This document shows, one piece after another, positions 29,991-41,700 of a stretch of 64,000 nt of DNA. The notes beneath the pieces were generated by a model. It had not been told where the DNA came from and did no database searches. It saw only the letters and a list, made by a program, of their open reading frames with translations. Both the position numbers and the translations under genes were made by a program. How positions within the stretch are numbered: position 1 is the stretch's first letter; every line of letters begins with the position of its first letter. Origin of the DNA: a bacterium (GTDB lineage: Bacteria; Krumholzibacteriota; Krumholzibacteriia; LZORAL124-64-63); assembly GCA_016719645.1 (NCBI GenBank), contig JADJYS010000002.1, forward strand, positions 124,001-188,000. The letters are read 5' to 3'.

Positions 29991-31264
29991 ATGCACCAGC
30001 GCAGGCGCAAGACACGGGGGCCCGGGTCGCTCCTGCTCGCGATGTCGGCCGCGGCGGCGCTGGCGGCGCCGGCGGTCGCGCGCGCCGTCGACGGCGACGG
30101 CCAGGCGATGCTGGAACGCGTCCGGACGCTGTCCGCCGACGAACTGCAGGGCCGCGGCAACGGCACCGCCGCCGCCCTGGCGGCCGCGGACACGATCGCG
30201 CGCTGGTTCGCGGCGGCCGGGCTCGCCCCGCCCCCCGGCTGCCAGGACACTTCTCCGATTTTGCGCTGAGCGGAACGGGCCTGGACGGTCGCCCGGCCCG
30301 CAACGTCCTGGGCTGGTCGCCGGGCCGCGGCGCCCTGGCCGACGAGCTCGTGGTGCTCGGCGCCCACTACGACCACCTCGGCCTGTCCCTGGGCCCCGAC
30401 GGCGCGACCGTGACCGGGATCTACCACGGCGCCGAGGACAACGCCTCCGGCGTGGCGGTGCTGGTCGAACTCGCGCGCCGCCTGCACGGCGAGGCGGCGC
30501 CCGCCGACCGCTGCGCGCTGCTCTTCGTCGCCTTCGCGGGCGAGGAGGTGGGACTGCAGGGCGCCGCCGCCGCGCTGCGCGCCGCGCCGCTGGCCGGCCG
30601 CCGGGTCCGCCTGATGCTGAACCTGGATTCGGTCGGTCGCCTGCGCGACGACCGGCTCTACGTGGGCGGCCTGGGCTCTTCGCCGCGCCTGCGCCCGCTG
30701 GTGGAGGACGTCAATCGCGGGCACGGCCTCGGCCTGGAACTCAGCGACGGCGGCTGGGACGCCAGCGACCACGTCGCCTTCAACGCGGCCGGGATCCCCG
30801 TGCTGTTCCTGTTCACCGGCGCGCACCCCCAGTACCACACCGTGGAGGACCGGTGGGAACTCGTCGAACCCCGCGGGCTGGCCCGGGTCGCCGACTTCGC
30901 GCGCGACCTCGCGGCGGCCGTCGCCGCGGCGACCGGCGACTTCCCGTACGCGCCCCAGGCCGAACTGCCGCCCGCCGGGGTGGAACGCGGCAAGACCCGC
31001 GCCTGGCTCGGCACGATCCCCGACTTCGTCGAGGGCGCCGGCGGCGTGAAGCTGTCGGGGGTCATGCCGGGCAGCCCGGCCGAGGAGGCGGGCCTGGCGG
31101 CGGGGGACGTGCTGGTCGCGATGGAAGGCGGCGCGGTGGCGGACCTGGCGGGGCTCACCGCCCTGCTGCAGGCGCACGGGGCGGGCGAGACCGTCACGGT
31201 GACGGTCGTGCGCGGCGGCGAGCGCCGGGATTTCGCCGTGACGCTGCGCGCGAGGCCCCGCTGA
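29991..31264 (+). CDS. Secreted M28 aminopeptidase with PDZ domain, frameshift near 30240
   Basis: ATG 29991 begins a signal peptide (AAPAVARAV) and the start of the M28 domain (SADELQGRGNGT). This frame closes at 30269. One base out of register, the domain resumes at HFSDFALSGTG and contains all metal ligands: AHYDHLG, GAEDNASG, AFAGEEVGL (catalytic Glu), LNLDSVGR and QYHTVED. A PDZ domain (KLSGVMPGSPAEEAGLAAGDVLVAM) ends the protein. The break falls just after a CCCCCC run at about 30230, and one missing base would restore an ~424-residue enzyme. Homopolymer error is the simplest reading; a real null allele is possible. Confidence 0.75.
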
Positions 31265-31276
31265 GCGCGGGGCGGC

Positions 31277-33078
31277 TCAGACGTGAGCCGCCTCCCCGTA
31301 CATCCCGTCGATGACCGTCGCGTACTTCTTCTGGATCACCCGGCGCCGCACCTTCAGCGTGGGCGTCAGTTCGTCGTTCTCCAGGGTCAGCTCGCGCTCG
31401 AGCAGGGCGAACTTCTTCACGGTCCCGAAGCCGGGGAACTTGCTGTTGGTGCGGTCGAGCCCGCGCTGGTACTTCGCCAGCACGGCCGGCTCGCGCAGCA
31501 GGGCGGACCTGTCCTTCGCGCCAGCTTGTGCAGCGCGGCCCACGCCTCCAGTTCCTCGAAGTTCGGCACGATGAGGCAGGTCAGGTAGGGCCGGTGGTCG
31601 CCCAGGACGACGACCTGGCTGATGAACTTGTTCTTCTTGAAGGCGTTCTCCAGCGGCTGCGGCGCGACGTTCTTGCCGCCGGCCGTGACGATCAGGTCCT
31701 TCTTGCGGTCGGTGATGTACAGGTACCCGTCCTCGTCGAAGCGCCCGATGTCCCCGGTGTGCAGCCAGCCGTCCCCGGTCAGCACCTCGCTGGTCGCGAC
31801 CGGGTTGTTGTAGTAGCCGAGCATGACGTTGGGGCCGCGGGTGACGATCTCGCCGTCCTCGGCGATCTTCACCTCGACGCCCGGGATCACCTTGCCGACG
31901 CTGCCGACCCGGAAGTGCTCGAAGCTGTTCACCGAGATCACCGGCGAGGTCTCGGTCAGGCCGTAGCCCTCCAGGATGATCATGCCGGCGGCGTAGAAGA
32001 ACTCGTTGATGTGCGGGGCCAGCGGCGCGCCGCCCGAGACGAAGAAGCGCAGGCGGCCGCCGGTGCGGGCGCGCAGCTTCGAGAAGACCAGCCGGTCGGC
32101 GACACGGCGCCGGAAGGCGAGGCCGGGGGAGACCTTCTCGCCCGCGCGCACGCGGCGTCCCCAGTCCTGGCCCACGCCGCGGGCCCAGTCGAAGATCAGG
32201 CGCTTGACGGGGCCGCCGGCGGCGGCCGCGGCGGTGACCCGGGCGTAGATCTTCTCGTAGAGCCGCGGCACGCTGATCATCACCGTCGGGCACACCAGGC
32301 GCATGTCGTCGGAGACGGACTCCACGCTGCCGGCGTAGGCGATGCCCGTGCCGACCGCCATCATGATGTAGAAGCCGGCCATCCGTTCCAGGACGTGCGA
32401 CAGCGGCAGGAAGGACAGCACCCGGTCGCGCGGGCCGATGTCGATCAGCGAGGCGCTGGCCAGCACGTTCGAGACGAAGTTGCCGTGCGTGAGCATCACG
32501 CCCTTGGGGTCGCCGGTGGTGCCGCTGGTGTAGATGATGCTGCAGAGGTCCTGCGCCCGGGCCGGGCCGGCGTCGTCGCCGGCGGCCGCCGGATCCCGCG
32601 CCAGCAGGTCGCGTCCCGTCTTTTCCAGGTCGGTCATCCGCGCCACGCCGGCCAGGTCCAGGTCGTCGTAGGCGATGACGTGGCGGAGGAAGGGCAGGCG
32701 GTCGCGGAACACCCGGACTTTGTCCGCCTGCTCCCGCGACGAGACGAACATGACCGCGGGCTGGCAATCCCGCAGGATGAACTCGATGGTGTCGGGCAGC
32801 AGGGTCGGGTAGATCGGCACGTCCACGGCGCCGAGGGAGAGCGCGGCCAGGTCGGTCAGCGCCCACTCGAGCCTGTTCTCCGAGAGGATCGCGACCCGGT
32901 CGCCGGGGGCGACCCCGAGGGACCGCAGGCCGGCCCGCAGCGCGCGCACCCGCAGCAGGGCCTCGGCGCTGGAGACGTCGACGTAGGCGCCGTCCGGGCC
33001 CTTGGAGGAGAAGCAGTCGGGCCGGGGATTCGCGGTCACGGCGGCCAGGAACAGTCCGGGGATGGTCGTGGCGGACAT
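31277..33078 (-). CDS. Long-chain acyl-CoA synthetase (AMP-forming), frameshift near 31530
   Basis: An ANL-superfamily ligase of about 600 residues that activates fatty acids to acyl-CoA through acyl-AMP. Motifs seen: YTSGTTGDPKGVMLTH (P-loop), GYGLTETSPV, and LHTGDIGRFDEDGYLYITDRKKD with the hinge region. The frame breaks after ALHKLA near 31530, and the remaining ~80 residues, KFPGFGTVKKFALLE to the end, continue in another frame. A single missing base on the coding strand explains it. The start at 33078 follows GAGGAG. The type resembles FadD15-like ligases of Gram-negative bacteria and actinobacteria. Confidence 0.8.
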
Positions 33079-33096
33079 GCCGGCTCCTCATCGTCG

Positions 33097-33156
33097 GGGA
33101 TAGCTGCACGGATTCGCAGTTGACAACCTGTATCAGCGGCTCCAGCCTGTGTCAAC
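33097..33156. promoter_or_regulatory. Divergent promoter region with GTTGACA...TGTCAAC inverted repeat
   Basis: GTTGACA (33119-33125) and TGTCAAC (33150-33156) are inverted copies 24 bases apart. On the minus strand TTGTCA, an 18-base spacer and TATCCC (complement of 33097-33102) give a promoter with its start about 12 bases before the acyl-CoA synthetase gene. The inverted repeat could be an operator for both genes. Confidence 0.4.
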
Positions 33157-33190
33157 GCCATTCGACCCGCAGCGACCCACAGGAGGCAGC

Positions 33191-33958
33191 ATGCGAAGCC
33201 GTATCCCCGTTCTCGCCCTGATGTGCGCCCTGGCCGGCGCGTTCGCTCCCGCACCGGCGGCCGCCGTCCCGGGCGACCCCGCGGCGGAGCAGGCCGCCCT
33301 CAGGGCGGCGGTGCAAAGCAACCCCGGCGACTACGCCGCGCAGTGGAACCTGGCGCGCGTCCTGATCGACCTCGGCAACCTGGAGGCCGACGGGGGCCGC
33401 AAGCAGGCCCTCTACGACGAGGCCGTGACCCACGCCCGCGCCGCCGTCGCCCTGCAGCCGGGCGACACCTGGGGCCACCACTACCTGGCGGCTTCGGTCG
33501 GCAAGCTGGCGCTGACCGTCGGCGGCAAGCGCAAGATCGAACTGTCCAAGGAGGTGCGGGACGAGGCCGAGAAGGCCATCGCCTGCGACCCCGACAACGA
33601 CCGCTCCCACCACATCCTGGGTCGCTGGAACCGCGAGGTGGCGCACCTGAGCCCCGTGCTGAAGCTCGCGGCCAAGGTCGTCTACGGCGGCGTGCCGCAG
33701 GGCGCCAGCGACGAGAAGGCGGTCGCCGAGTTCAAGGAGGCCATCCGCATCAATCCCCAGCACGTGAACCACCATCTCGAACTCGGCATCACGTACATGG
33801 AGATGAAGCAGTTCGAGGCGGCCATCGCCGAGTTCGAAACCGCCCTGGCCCTGCCGGACGCCGACCCCAACGACGCCGCCTACAAGGCCGAGGCCCGCGA
33901 GAACATCCGCGTCTGCGAGAAGAAGGTTGACCGTCAGAACGACAAGCGCCGGCACTGA
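33191..33958 (+). CDS. Exported TPR protein
   Basis: ATG 33191 follows AGGAGG by four bases. The 255-residue protein has a signal peptide (APAPAAA) and TPR-type helices through its length (YAAQWNLARVLIDLGNLEADG, AVTHARAAVALQPGDTWGHHYLA, INPQHVNHHLELGITYMEMKQ). The WGHHYLA...RSHHILGRWNREVAHLS segment resembles the eukaryotic regulator of microtubule dynamics/RMDN family and its bacterial relatives, whose function is unknown. mutY begins within its 3' end, so the two are probably co-transcribed. Confidence 0.75.
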   Translation: MRSRIPVLALMCALAGAFAPAPAAAVPGDPAAEQAALRAAVQSNPGDYAAQWNLARVLIDLGNLEADGGRKQALYDEAVTHARAAVALQPGDTWGHHYLAASVGKLALTVGGKRKIELSKEVRDEAEKAIACDPDNDRSHHILGRWNREVAHLSPVLKLAAKVVYGGVPQGASDEKAVAEFKEAIRINPQHVNHHLELGITYMEMKQFEAAIAEFETALALPDADPNDAAYKAEARENIRVCEKKVDRQNDKRRH

Positions 33959-35090
33959 GCGCGCGGCGGCGCTCCCGGACGGGACGCTGCGCCGCGACCT
34001 GCTGACCTGGTACGACCGCGAGCGACGGCCGCTCCCCTGGCGGGAGCGGCCGTCGGCCTACGGCATCTGGGTCTCGGAGATCATGCTCCAGCAGACGACC
34101 GTCGCGACGGTGATGACGCGCTGGCGCGCCTTCGTCGACCGCTTCCCCGACCCGGCCGCGCTGGCCGCCGCTCCGCTCGAGGACGTCCTGGCGGCCTGGT
34201 CCGGCCTGGGCTACTACCGGCGGGCCCGCGCCCTGCACGAAGCGGCCCGCCAGGTGATGGCGGCCGGCGGCGAACTGCCGCGCGACGTCGCGGGCTGGCG
34301 GGCCCTGCCCGGCGTCGGGCCCTACACGGCCGGCGCGGTGGCGAGCATGGCCTGCGGCCGGCGCGCGGCCGCCGTGGACACCAACGTCGCGCGCGTGCTC
34401 AGGCGCCTGCACTGCCGCGATGCCGAGGCCGACCGCGGCCTGACCGCCGCCGCGCTCGCCCGCCTCGCCGACCGGCTCGTGGATCCCGATCGCCCGGGCG
34501 ACTGGAACCAGGCGCTCATGGACCTCGGCGCCGCGGTCTGCACGCCGGCGGCGCCGTCCTGCGACGCCTGCCCGCTGGCCGGCGGTTGCCAGGCGCGCCG
34601 AGGCGGCGATCCCGCGGCGGTCGCCGGTCGTCGAGCCGGCCCCGGCTCCACCGCGGTCGCCCTGTCGTTCCTGGTGATCCGCTGCGGGCGGGATCTGGTC
34701 GCCGCGCCGCCCGGATCCGAGCCCGGCGTCCGCTGTCCTGGCCTCGGCGCTCCGGTCCGGGACGGTTTCGCAGGTCTGTACGCGGGGCTGTGGGGGCTGC
34801 CGTCGACCGCCTGGTACCCGGCCGGCGGCGACGTCCCCCGCGCGGCCTTCGCCGCCGCCTGGGGCGCGGCCCTGGGGGAAGGGGCGGAAACGCCGCAGCA
34901 CCGCGGGACCGTGCGGCATGCGATCACCCGCTACCGCCTGCGGGTGGAGGTCTTCGCGACCGCCGTGCGGCCGGGCTGGCGGCCGCCCGCGCCCTGGGTC
35001 CGCTGCGGTCCGGCCCGGCTGCCGCAGCTCCCCTGGAGCTCGTTGGCGCGCAAGGCGCTGGGCCGCGCCGGCGCCGCGAATGAGATTTGA
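33927..35090 (+). CDS. mutY: Adenine DNA glycosylase
   Basis: A 387-residue MutY that removes adenine mispaired with 8-oxoguanine. Helix-hairpin-helix motif LPGVGPYTAGAVA, catalytic Glu51 in WVSEIMLQQT and Asp151 in VDTNVAR, and the iron-sulfur loop Cys205-x6-Cys212-x2-Cys215-x5-Cys221. The C-terminal NUDIX-like domain (~235-370) contains the GLYAGLWGLPS loop that reads 8-oxoG. TTG 33927, overlapping the TPR gene, is used because no ATG or GTG fits before the domain; this start is uncertain by a few residues. Confidence 0.92.
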   Translation: MTVRTTSAGTERAAALPDGTLRRDLLTWYDRERRPLPWRERPSAYGIWVSEIMLQQTTVATVMTRWRAFVDRFPDPAALAAAPLEDVLAAWSGLGYYRRARALHEAARQVMAAGGELPRDVAGWRALPGVGPYTAGAVASMACGRRAAAVDTNVARVLRRLHCRDAEADRGLTAAALARLADRLVDPDRPGDWNQALMDLGAAVCTPAAPSCDACPLAGGCQARRGGDPAAVAGRRAGPGSTAVALSFLVIRCGRDLVAAPPGSEPGVRCPGLGAPVRDGFAGLYAGLWGLPSTAWYPAGGDVPRAAFAAAWGAALGEGAETPQHRGTVRHAITRYRLRVEVFATAVRPGWRPPAPWVRCGPARLPQLPWSSLARKALGRAGAANEI

Positions 35091-35115
35091 CTTAACGTAT
35101 CCGCTTTTCCATCAT
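35087..35115 (+). promoter_or_regulatory. Candidate promoter of the Rrf2 gene
   Basis: TTGACT (35087-35092) overlaps the mutY stop; after 17 bases comes CATCAT (35110-35115), about 85 bases before the rrf2 start. The -10 is weak. Confidence 0.3.
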
Positions 35116-35199
35116 TCTGGCCAGCGGGCAGGCCGCGTCCCGGAGGGACGACCACGCGGCCGCGAACGCTGCACGATGCGTCAGAAGGGTGGACCGACC

Positions 35200-35598
35200 A
35201 TGCTGCAGATCACTCGCCAGACCGAATACGCCATCCGCGGCCTGATGGAACTGGCGGAGCGGGACAACGGCACGCCCGTGCGCCTCAAGGCGCTCGCGGA
35301 GGCCTGCGAGGTCTCGGAGGCGTTCCTGGCCAAGATCTTCCAGATGCTGTCCCAGCACAACGTCGTGAAGTCGCACCGCGGCGTGAAGGGCGGCTTCTCG
35401 CTCGGGCGCGAGAAGTCCCAGATCAACCTGCGCGAGATCGTGGAGATCTGCGAGGGGGGCATCGCCCTGAACCACTGCCTGCGCAAGGTCGACCCGTGCT
35501 GCCGCACCGACGAGTGCAAGATGGGCCGCGTCTGGGAAAAGGCCCAGACGGCGCTGGTCGAGGCGCTCGAGAAGACGACGCTGGCCGATCTGGTCTGA
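35200..35598 (+). CDS. Rrf2-family transcription regulator
   Basis: The start is ATG 35200 (MLQITRQTEYAIRGL), the standard Rrf2 N-terminus, with AGAAGGGTGGA just upstream; ATG 35176 would only add a non-conserved extension. The 132-residue protein has a winged helix (VRLKALAEACEVSEAFLAKIFQ), the wing KSHRGVKGGFSLGR, and a Cys cluster Cys93, Cys100, Cys101, Cys106 placed like the iron-sulfur ligands of IscR/NsrR. It is therefore likely to sense iron-sulfur status, oxidants or NO. No suf or isc genes are adjacent. Confidence 0.88.
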   Translation: MLQITRQTEYAIRGLMELAERDNGTPVRLKALAEACEVSEAFLAKIFQMLSQHNVVKSHRGVKGGFSLGREKSQINLREIVEICEGGIALNHCLRKVDPCCRTDECKMGRVWEKAQTALVEALEKTTLADLV

Positions 35599-35625
35599 GC
35601 CGCCGCCCTGCCGACGGGCCGCCGC

Positions 35626-36693
35626 TCAGCGGCCCTTCCCCGCGTGTTTCTCCCGCAGTTGCCCGCAGGCGGCCGCGATGTCGTCGCCGCCGCTGATCCT
35701 GATGTAGGCCTCCACGCCCGCCCGCCGCAGCACTTCCTGGAACCCCAGCAGCCGCGACGCGTCCGGCGGGCCGAAGCGCTCGTCGATGCGGTTCATGGGG
35801 ATCAGGTTGACCTTGAAGGGGCGGCCTTTCACGAGCTTCGCCAGCGCGGCCGCCTCGGGGTCGCCGTCGTTCACGCCGTCGATCAGCACGTAGGCGATCG
35901 TCACGCGACGCTGCCGGCGCCGGGCGTACTCCTGCGCGAGGTCGAGCACCTCGGGCAGGGGGGTGCGCCCGGGCACGGGCATCAGGCGGCGCCGCAGGTC
36001 GGGGTCGGTGCCGTTGACCGACACCGTGAGGCCCACTCCCTGGGGCAGGTCGAGCAGCCGGCGCATCCCCGCGGCGTGGCCCGACGTCGAGACGGTGATC
36101 CGCCGCGGCGACATGCCCAGGCCCGCGGGCGAGGTGAAGGTGTCGATGGCCTGGGCCAGCGCGTCGAAGTTGTCCAGCGGTTCGCCCATCCCCATGAAGA
36201 CCAGGTTGAACGCCCGCTCCGCGCAGCCGGGCACGGTCTCGCGCGCGGCGTCGCGCCGCAGGCGCAGCACCTGCTCGACGATCTCGCCCGCGCCGAGGTT
36301 GCGCACCAGCCCGCCGCGCGCCGTGGCGCAGAAGCTGCAGGCCATCGCGCAGCCCACCTGCGACGAGAGGCAGAAGGTCAGGTGCTGCTCCATGGGGATG
36401 GTCACGCTCTCGATGGCGTGGCCGTCGCGCAGCGAAAACAGGTGCTTGCGGGTGCCGTCCTGCGACACCTGCCGCTCGCGCACCGACAGCCCGTCCAGGT
36501 CCCAGCCCGCGGCCAGGGCGCGGCGCAGGTCGGCCGGCAGGTCGGACATCTCGTCCCAGGCGGCGGCATCGCGGGCGTAGAGCCAGCCGGCGAGCTGGTC
36601 GCCCCGGTAGGGAGGGGCGCCGAGCCCTTCCAGCAAGCCGCGCAGTCCGGAGACCGGGACGTCGCGGATCAGCGGCTGCAGAGGGGATCCCAT
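35626..36693 (-). CDS. rlmN: 23S rRNA (adenine2503-C2)/tRNA methyltransferase
   Basis: A 355-residue radical-SAM methylase. The cluster motif is Cys115-x3-Cys119-x2-Cys122 (CAMACSFC). Also seen are GGLVRNLGAGEIVEQV, FMGMGEPLDN, the SAM-contact STSGHAAGM, and the C-terminal catalytic Cys in IAAACGQLREKH, which carries the transient methyl group. It methylates A2503 of 23S rRNA and some tRNAs. AGGAGC precedes the ATG at 36693. Divergent from the NtrC-type gene across 150 bases. Confidence 0.95.
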   Translation of the reverse strand: MGSPLQPLIRDVPVSGLRGLLEGLGAPPYRGDQLAGWLYARDAAAWDEMSDLPADLRRALAAGWDLDGLSVRERQVSQDGTRKHLFSLRDGHAIESVTIPMEQHLTFCLSSQVGCAMACSFCATARGGLVRNLGAGEIVEQVLRLRRDAARETVPGCAERAFNLVFMGMGEPLDNFDALAQAIDTFTSPAGLGMSPRRITVSTSGHAAGMRRLLDLPQGVGLTVSVNGTDPDLRRRLMPVPGRTPLPEVLDLAQEYARRRQRRVTIAYVLIDGVNDGDPEAAALAKLVKGRPFKVNLIPMNRIDERFGPPDASRLLGFQEVLRRAGVEAYIRISGGDDIAAACGQLREKHAGKGR

Positions 36694-36843
36694 GGCGCTC
36701 CTGCGTGGCGGTCGGGCGTGTCCGGCGGGCGATCCGGTCTTGACACCCGGTCGGCATCGCTCACATCGTGCTGGGGTGGATCGGAGATCCAGAGTTACAC
36801 CACCTGCGCGCCGGGCGCAAGCCGGCCGCCCGCGGAGGACCCC

Positions 36844-38235
<1,392 letters not shown>

Positions 38236-38357
38236 ACTGTAGTGTAGATTCTGGGCCTGGATGCCAGCCGGCGCCGGCCCCGACGCCCAGCGCACCTGGG
38301 GTTTCGATCTGCCGGGCGGCTGCGAACCGCCGGGCGAACGTGAAGTGGAGAGGGACC

Positions 38358-38669
38358 ATGAAAAGGGCAATGCACGCGGTGGCGTTGTTGCTGATTCTGG
38401 TTGGAGCCGTGCCGGCGCTGGCGCTGCACGATGCGCAGCCGGCGGGCTCGGCGACCGCTTCGGCCGTCGTGGCGGAGCAGCCCGCGGCACCTCCCGCGAA
38501 CGACCTGGTCAACCAGTACGGCGACCCGGATGACGCCATCACCGGCAATCGGGGCAACGGCGCCATCGGCGGTGCGCCGATCTTCTCGCCGACCAGCTCG
38601 GCGGTGCCGCCGCCTGCGCTGGCCGGCTGGCTGCTCTCGATCATGGTGACCCTGGTCCCCTCGATCTGA
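38358..38669 (+). CDS. Small secreted protein of unknown family
   Basis: ATG 38358 follows GGAGAGGGACC. The 103-residue product has a clear signal peptide (VALLLILVGAVPALA, cut near residue 23), a polar Ala/Pro/Asn/Gly-rich middle (NDLVNQYGDPDDAITGNRGN) and a hydrophobic C-terminal segment (LAGWLLSIMVTLVPSI). The mature part would be about 80 residues with no Cys. I recognise no family. It sits between two sigma-54 activators behind one of the best promoters in the window and is followed at once by a hairpin, so it is probably abundant. Possible roles are an exported signal or an envelope component sensed by the neighbours; these are guesses. Confidence 0.65.
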   Translation: MKRAMHAVALLLILVGAVPALALHDAQPAGSATASAVVAEQPAAPPANDLVNQYGDPDDAITGNRGNGAIGGAPIFSPTSSAVPPPALAGWLLSIMVTLVPSI

Positions 38670-38670
38670 A

Positions 38671-38695
38671 GCCGGCCGCCTGGAGAACGGCCGGC
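38671..38695 (+). terminator. Hairpin after the small secreted protein gene
   Basis: GCCGGCCG (38671-38678) pairs perfectly with CGGCCGGC (38688-38695) across a 9-base loop, two bases after the stop. No U-run; partial termination or mRNA stabilisation is inferred. Confidence 0.5.
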
Positions 38696-38782
38696 GCGAC
38701 CGAGTCCACCGCAGTTGTGAATGTGAAGAGGTGATGGGAGTCCAGTTCGAATAGCCCACTTTCTCGCCAGGGGACTCATTCG

Positions 38783-41700
38783 ATGGATCGTGATTCCAGA
38801 CACCGGCGCCCGCAGCACCACCGCGAGGAGGCTGCTCACCGCGCCCCCGACCGGGGCGACTGGGTGCGTCTGGAAGAAATCGGCGACCTCCACTTCGAAG
38901 CCAGCGCCTACTCTTCGGCTCTGGAGTATTACCAGCGCATCCTCGGGGGGCACGTCCCCGACGGCCTCGATCTCGAACACGTGCTCACCCTGGAACGCAA
39001 GACCATCGACGCCGCCCTCAACCTGGGCGACCTCTCCCTCGCGCAGGAACTCCTGGCCGGGGCGCAGGCGCGGGTGAGCGAGGCGGTCGGGCTGCCCGAG
39101 GCGGCGCGACGCCTGCTCGCCGCCCCCCTGCAGGGACGCGAAGCTGGGCTGCAGGTGCAGCGGGGCGCCTACGCGGATGCCCTGTTGAACTGCAAGCGGG
39201 CCTTCGCCGTCCTGGCCGTGACCGACAACCACACCGAAGTCGCCAACCTCCAGGTGACGATGGGCGTCTGCCACCACCGTCTCGGCCGCCTCGACAAGGC
39301 CGAGGAGTTCTACACCGACGCCCTGGCCACCTTCCGCCGGATCGGCGACGACCTCGGCATGGCCATCCTCTACAACAACCTGGCCCTGTTGCAGAAGAAC
39401 GCCTGCCGCTGGCACCGGGCCCTCGATTTCCAGCGCCGGTCCCTGGATCTGGCCGCGGCCCACGGCGCCACGCACCTGATGGCGCGCCTCCACCTGAACG
39501 AGGGCATCATCCTGCGCAAGTCCGAACGGCACGGCGAGGCCCGCGCCAGCTTCGAGAAGTGCCTGCGCCTGGCGACGAGCCTCGGCGACCTGGACCGCCG
39601 CACCAAGGCCTGCCTGGCGCTCGGCCAGCTGGACCTGATCGAGGGGCGCCTGCTGAGGGCCGAGGAACTGGTGATGGAAGGCCAGCACCTCGCCGAGCAG
39701 GCCGGCTTCTCCCGCGAAGCCGCCATCGCCGACGAGTACATGGGAGACATCCAGGCCCGCCGCGGCGAGTGGGAGCGCGCGCTCTACAACTACGGACTCG
39801 GCCTGGAGAAGGCGCGCGGGATCGCCAAGTCCACCGACCTCGAGGGGGAACTGCTGCGCCGGATCGCGGAAGCCGAGGCCGGGCGCCAGCGGTGGCGGGA
39901 GGCCGCCGCGAACGCCGATGCGGCGCTGGAGATCTGCCAGGCTTGCGGCGAACTGTACGAGATCGGTTTCTGCCATCTGGTTCTCGGCCGCGCGCTGACG
40001 ATGCTGGGCGAAGCGGAACGCGGCGCCTCCCATTTCCGGCTCGCGGCGCGCACGTTCCGTGCGCAGCAGCAGCCGCTGCAGGCCGCGCGCGCCGTCCTGG
40101 CCCATTGCGGTGAGGGCGCGGCCGTCTCGACCCGCGACGAGCTGGTCGCCCTGCGCCGCTCGCTGGCCGAAGCGATCGAAGGCGACGCGGTGCGCGAGGA
40201 CGAGCTGCTCTACGGCCGGCTGCTGCTGGGTTTCGCCGAGATCCTGCTGCGGCTCGACGAGCACGACGAAGCTCTCATCGCCCTCGGCGAACTCGACCGG
40301 GCCGTCGCGGCGCTCGACGCGCCGGCGCTGGCGGGGGAGGCCGCCGCCCTGCGCGCCCGCCTGGAACGGGCCCTGGTAGGGGAGCAGCCTCTCCTGGACC
40401 CGCAGCGGCTGTCGCTGCGCGGTGCGGGGGACCGCGCCGAATCGGTGCAGGCCGCCCTGTCGGGGCTCCTGGAGGCGGCGCTGGCCCGGACGGGCGCCCG
40501 GGACGGTTTCGTCGCCCTGATGCCGCTGGCCGAGTACCCGGCCGCGGACCAGGTCGCCGTGAGCCGCGGCGTGCCGGCGGCGACCGCCCGCAAGCTCACC
40601 ACCTGGTTCGCCGACAAACTCTACGGCGGTTCGCCGACCCCGCGCCTGATCTCGCGGCCCGAGCCCGGCACGGCCGTCGCCAAGCTCCTCGGCGGTCTGC
40701 CCTGCGCGACGGACGTCAGCCTGTTCGTGCCGATCGCGCTGCCCGACAAACTCTACGGCCTGCTCTACCTGACCGGCTGCCCGGGCAACCCCGGCGCGGC
40801 CCACTTCCGCCCGGCTCTGGAATTCCTCGCCACGGCGGCCGGGTTCCTCGCGATGAACGTGGCCGAGCTCGAGCGCGACCGTCCGGCCGCCAGCGTCCCG
40901 GCCGCCCCGGTGCGGGAGAGCGCCCTGTCCGGCATCATCACCGACCACCCGGACATGCTCCGGCTCCTGGAAGTGGTGCGCAAGGTCGCCGGCAGCGACC
41001 TGCTCGTGCTGCTGCAGGGCGAGACCGGCACCGGCAAGGGGCTGTTCGCGCGGGCCATCCACGATCTCAGCCGGCGCGCCGGCAGGAAGTACCTCGCCAT
41101 CAACTGCGCCGCCATTCCCGAGGCGCTGCTCGAGAGCGAACTCTTCGGCCACGTCAGGGGCAGCTTCACCGGCGCCTACGGCGACAAGAAGGGCCTGCTG
41201 GCCGAAGCCGCCGGCGGCACGGTCTTCCTCGACGAGATCGGCAAGCTCCCGCTGGGGATGCAGGGCAAGATCCTGCTGTTCCTGGATTCGATGACCATCC
41301 GGCCGGTCGGCGCGAACGTCGACCAGCTCATCGACGTGCGCATCATCTGCGCGACCAAGAGCGACCTGAAGGGCAAGGTCGCGCGGGGCGAGTTCCTGGA
41401 GGATCTCTACTACCGCCTGCTGGATTTCCCGCTGGCCGTGCCGCCGCTGCGCGACCGCCGCGAGGACATCGGCCTGCTCGTCCCCCACTTCATCACCCGC
41501 TACGCCGCGGCGCGCGGCATCGAGCCGCCGGGCTACACGGCATCCTTCATGGACGCCCTGTCCGGTCACGCCTGGCCGGGCAACGTGCGGGAACTGGTCA
41601 AAGCGATCAACCGCGCCATCGTGCTGGCCCACGGCGATCCGATGCTGCGGCCCGAGCACCTGCCGGCGGAGATCGTGCCCGCCAACGGCGACACCGCCGC

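Noticed and set aside
33117..33142. TTGACA at 33120 as a plus-strand promoter for the TPR gene
   Set aside because: No acceptable -10 lies 16-18 bases downstream. The box is better explained as half of an inverted repeat.
35176..35199. Upstream ATG for the Rrf2 gene
   Set aside because: It adds eight residues not found in the family and has no ribosome site, while ATG 35200 has both.
36740..36769. TTGACA with CATCGT as promoter of the response regulator
   Set aside because: The -10 is too poor and no better one is at proper spacing, so it is left out of the feature list.
38297..38312. GG-N10-GC match (TGGG...GCC) before the small secreted protein
   Set aside because: Only the minimal GG/GC spacing fits; the -24 box lacks CAC and the -12 lacks TTGCA. 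The TTGACA-17-TAGACT promoter explains the gene better.
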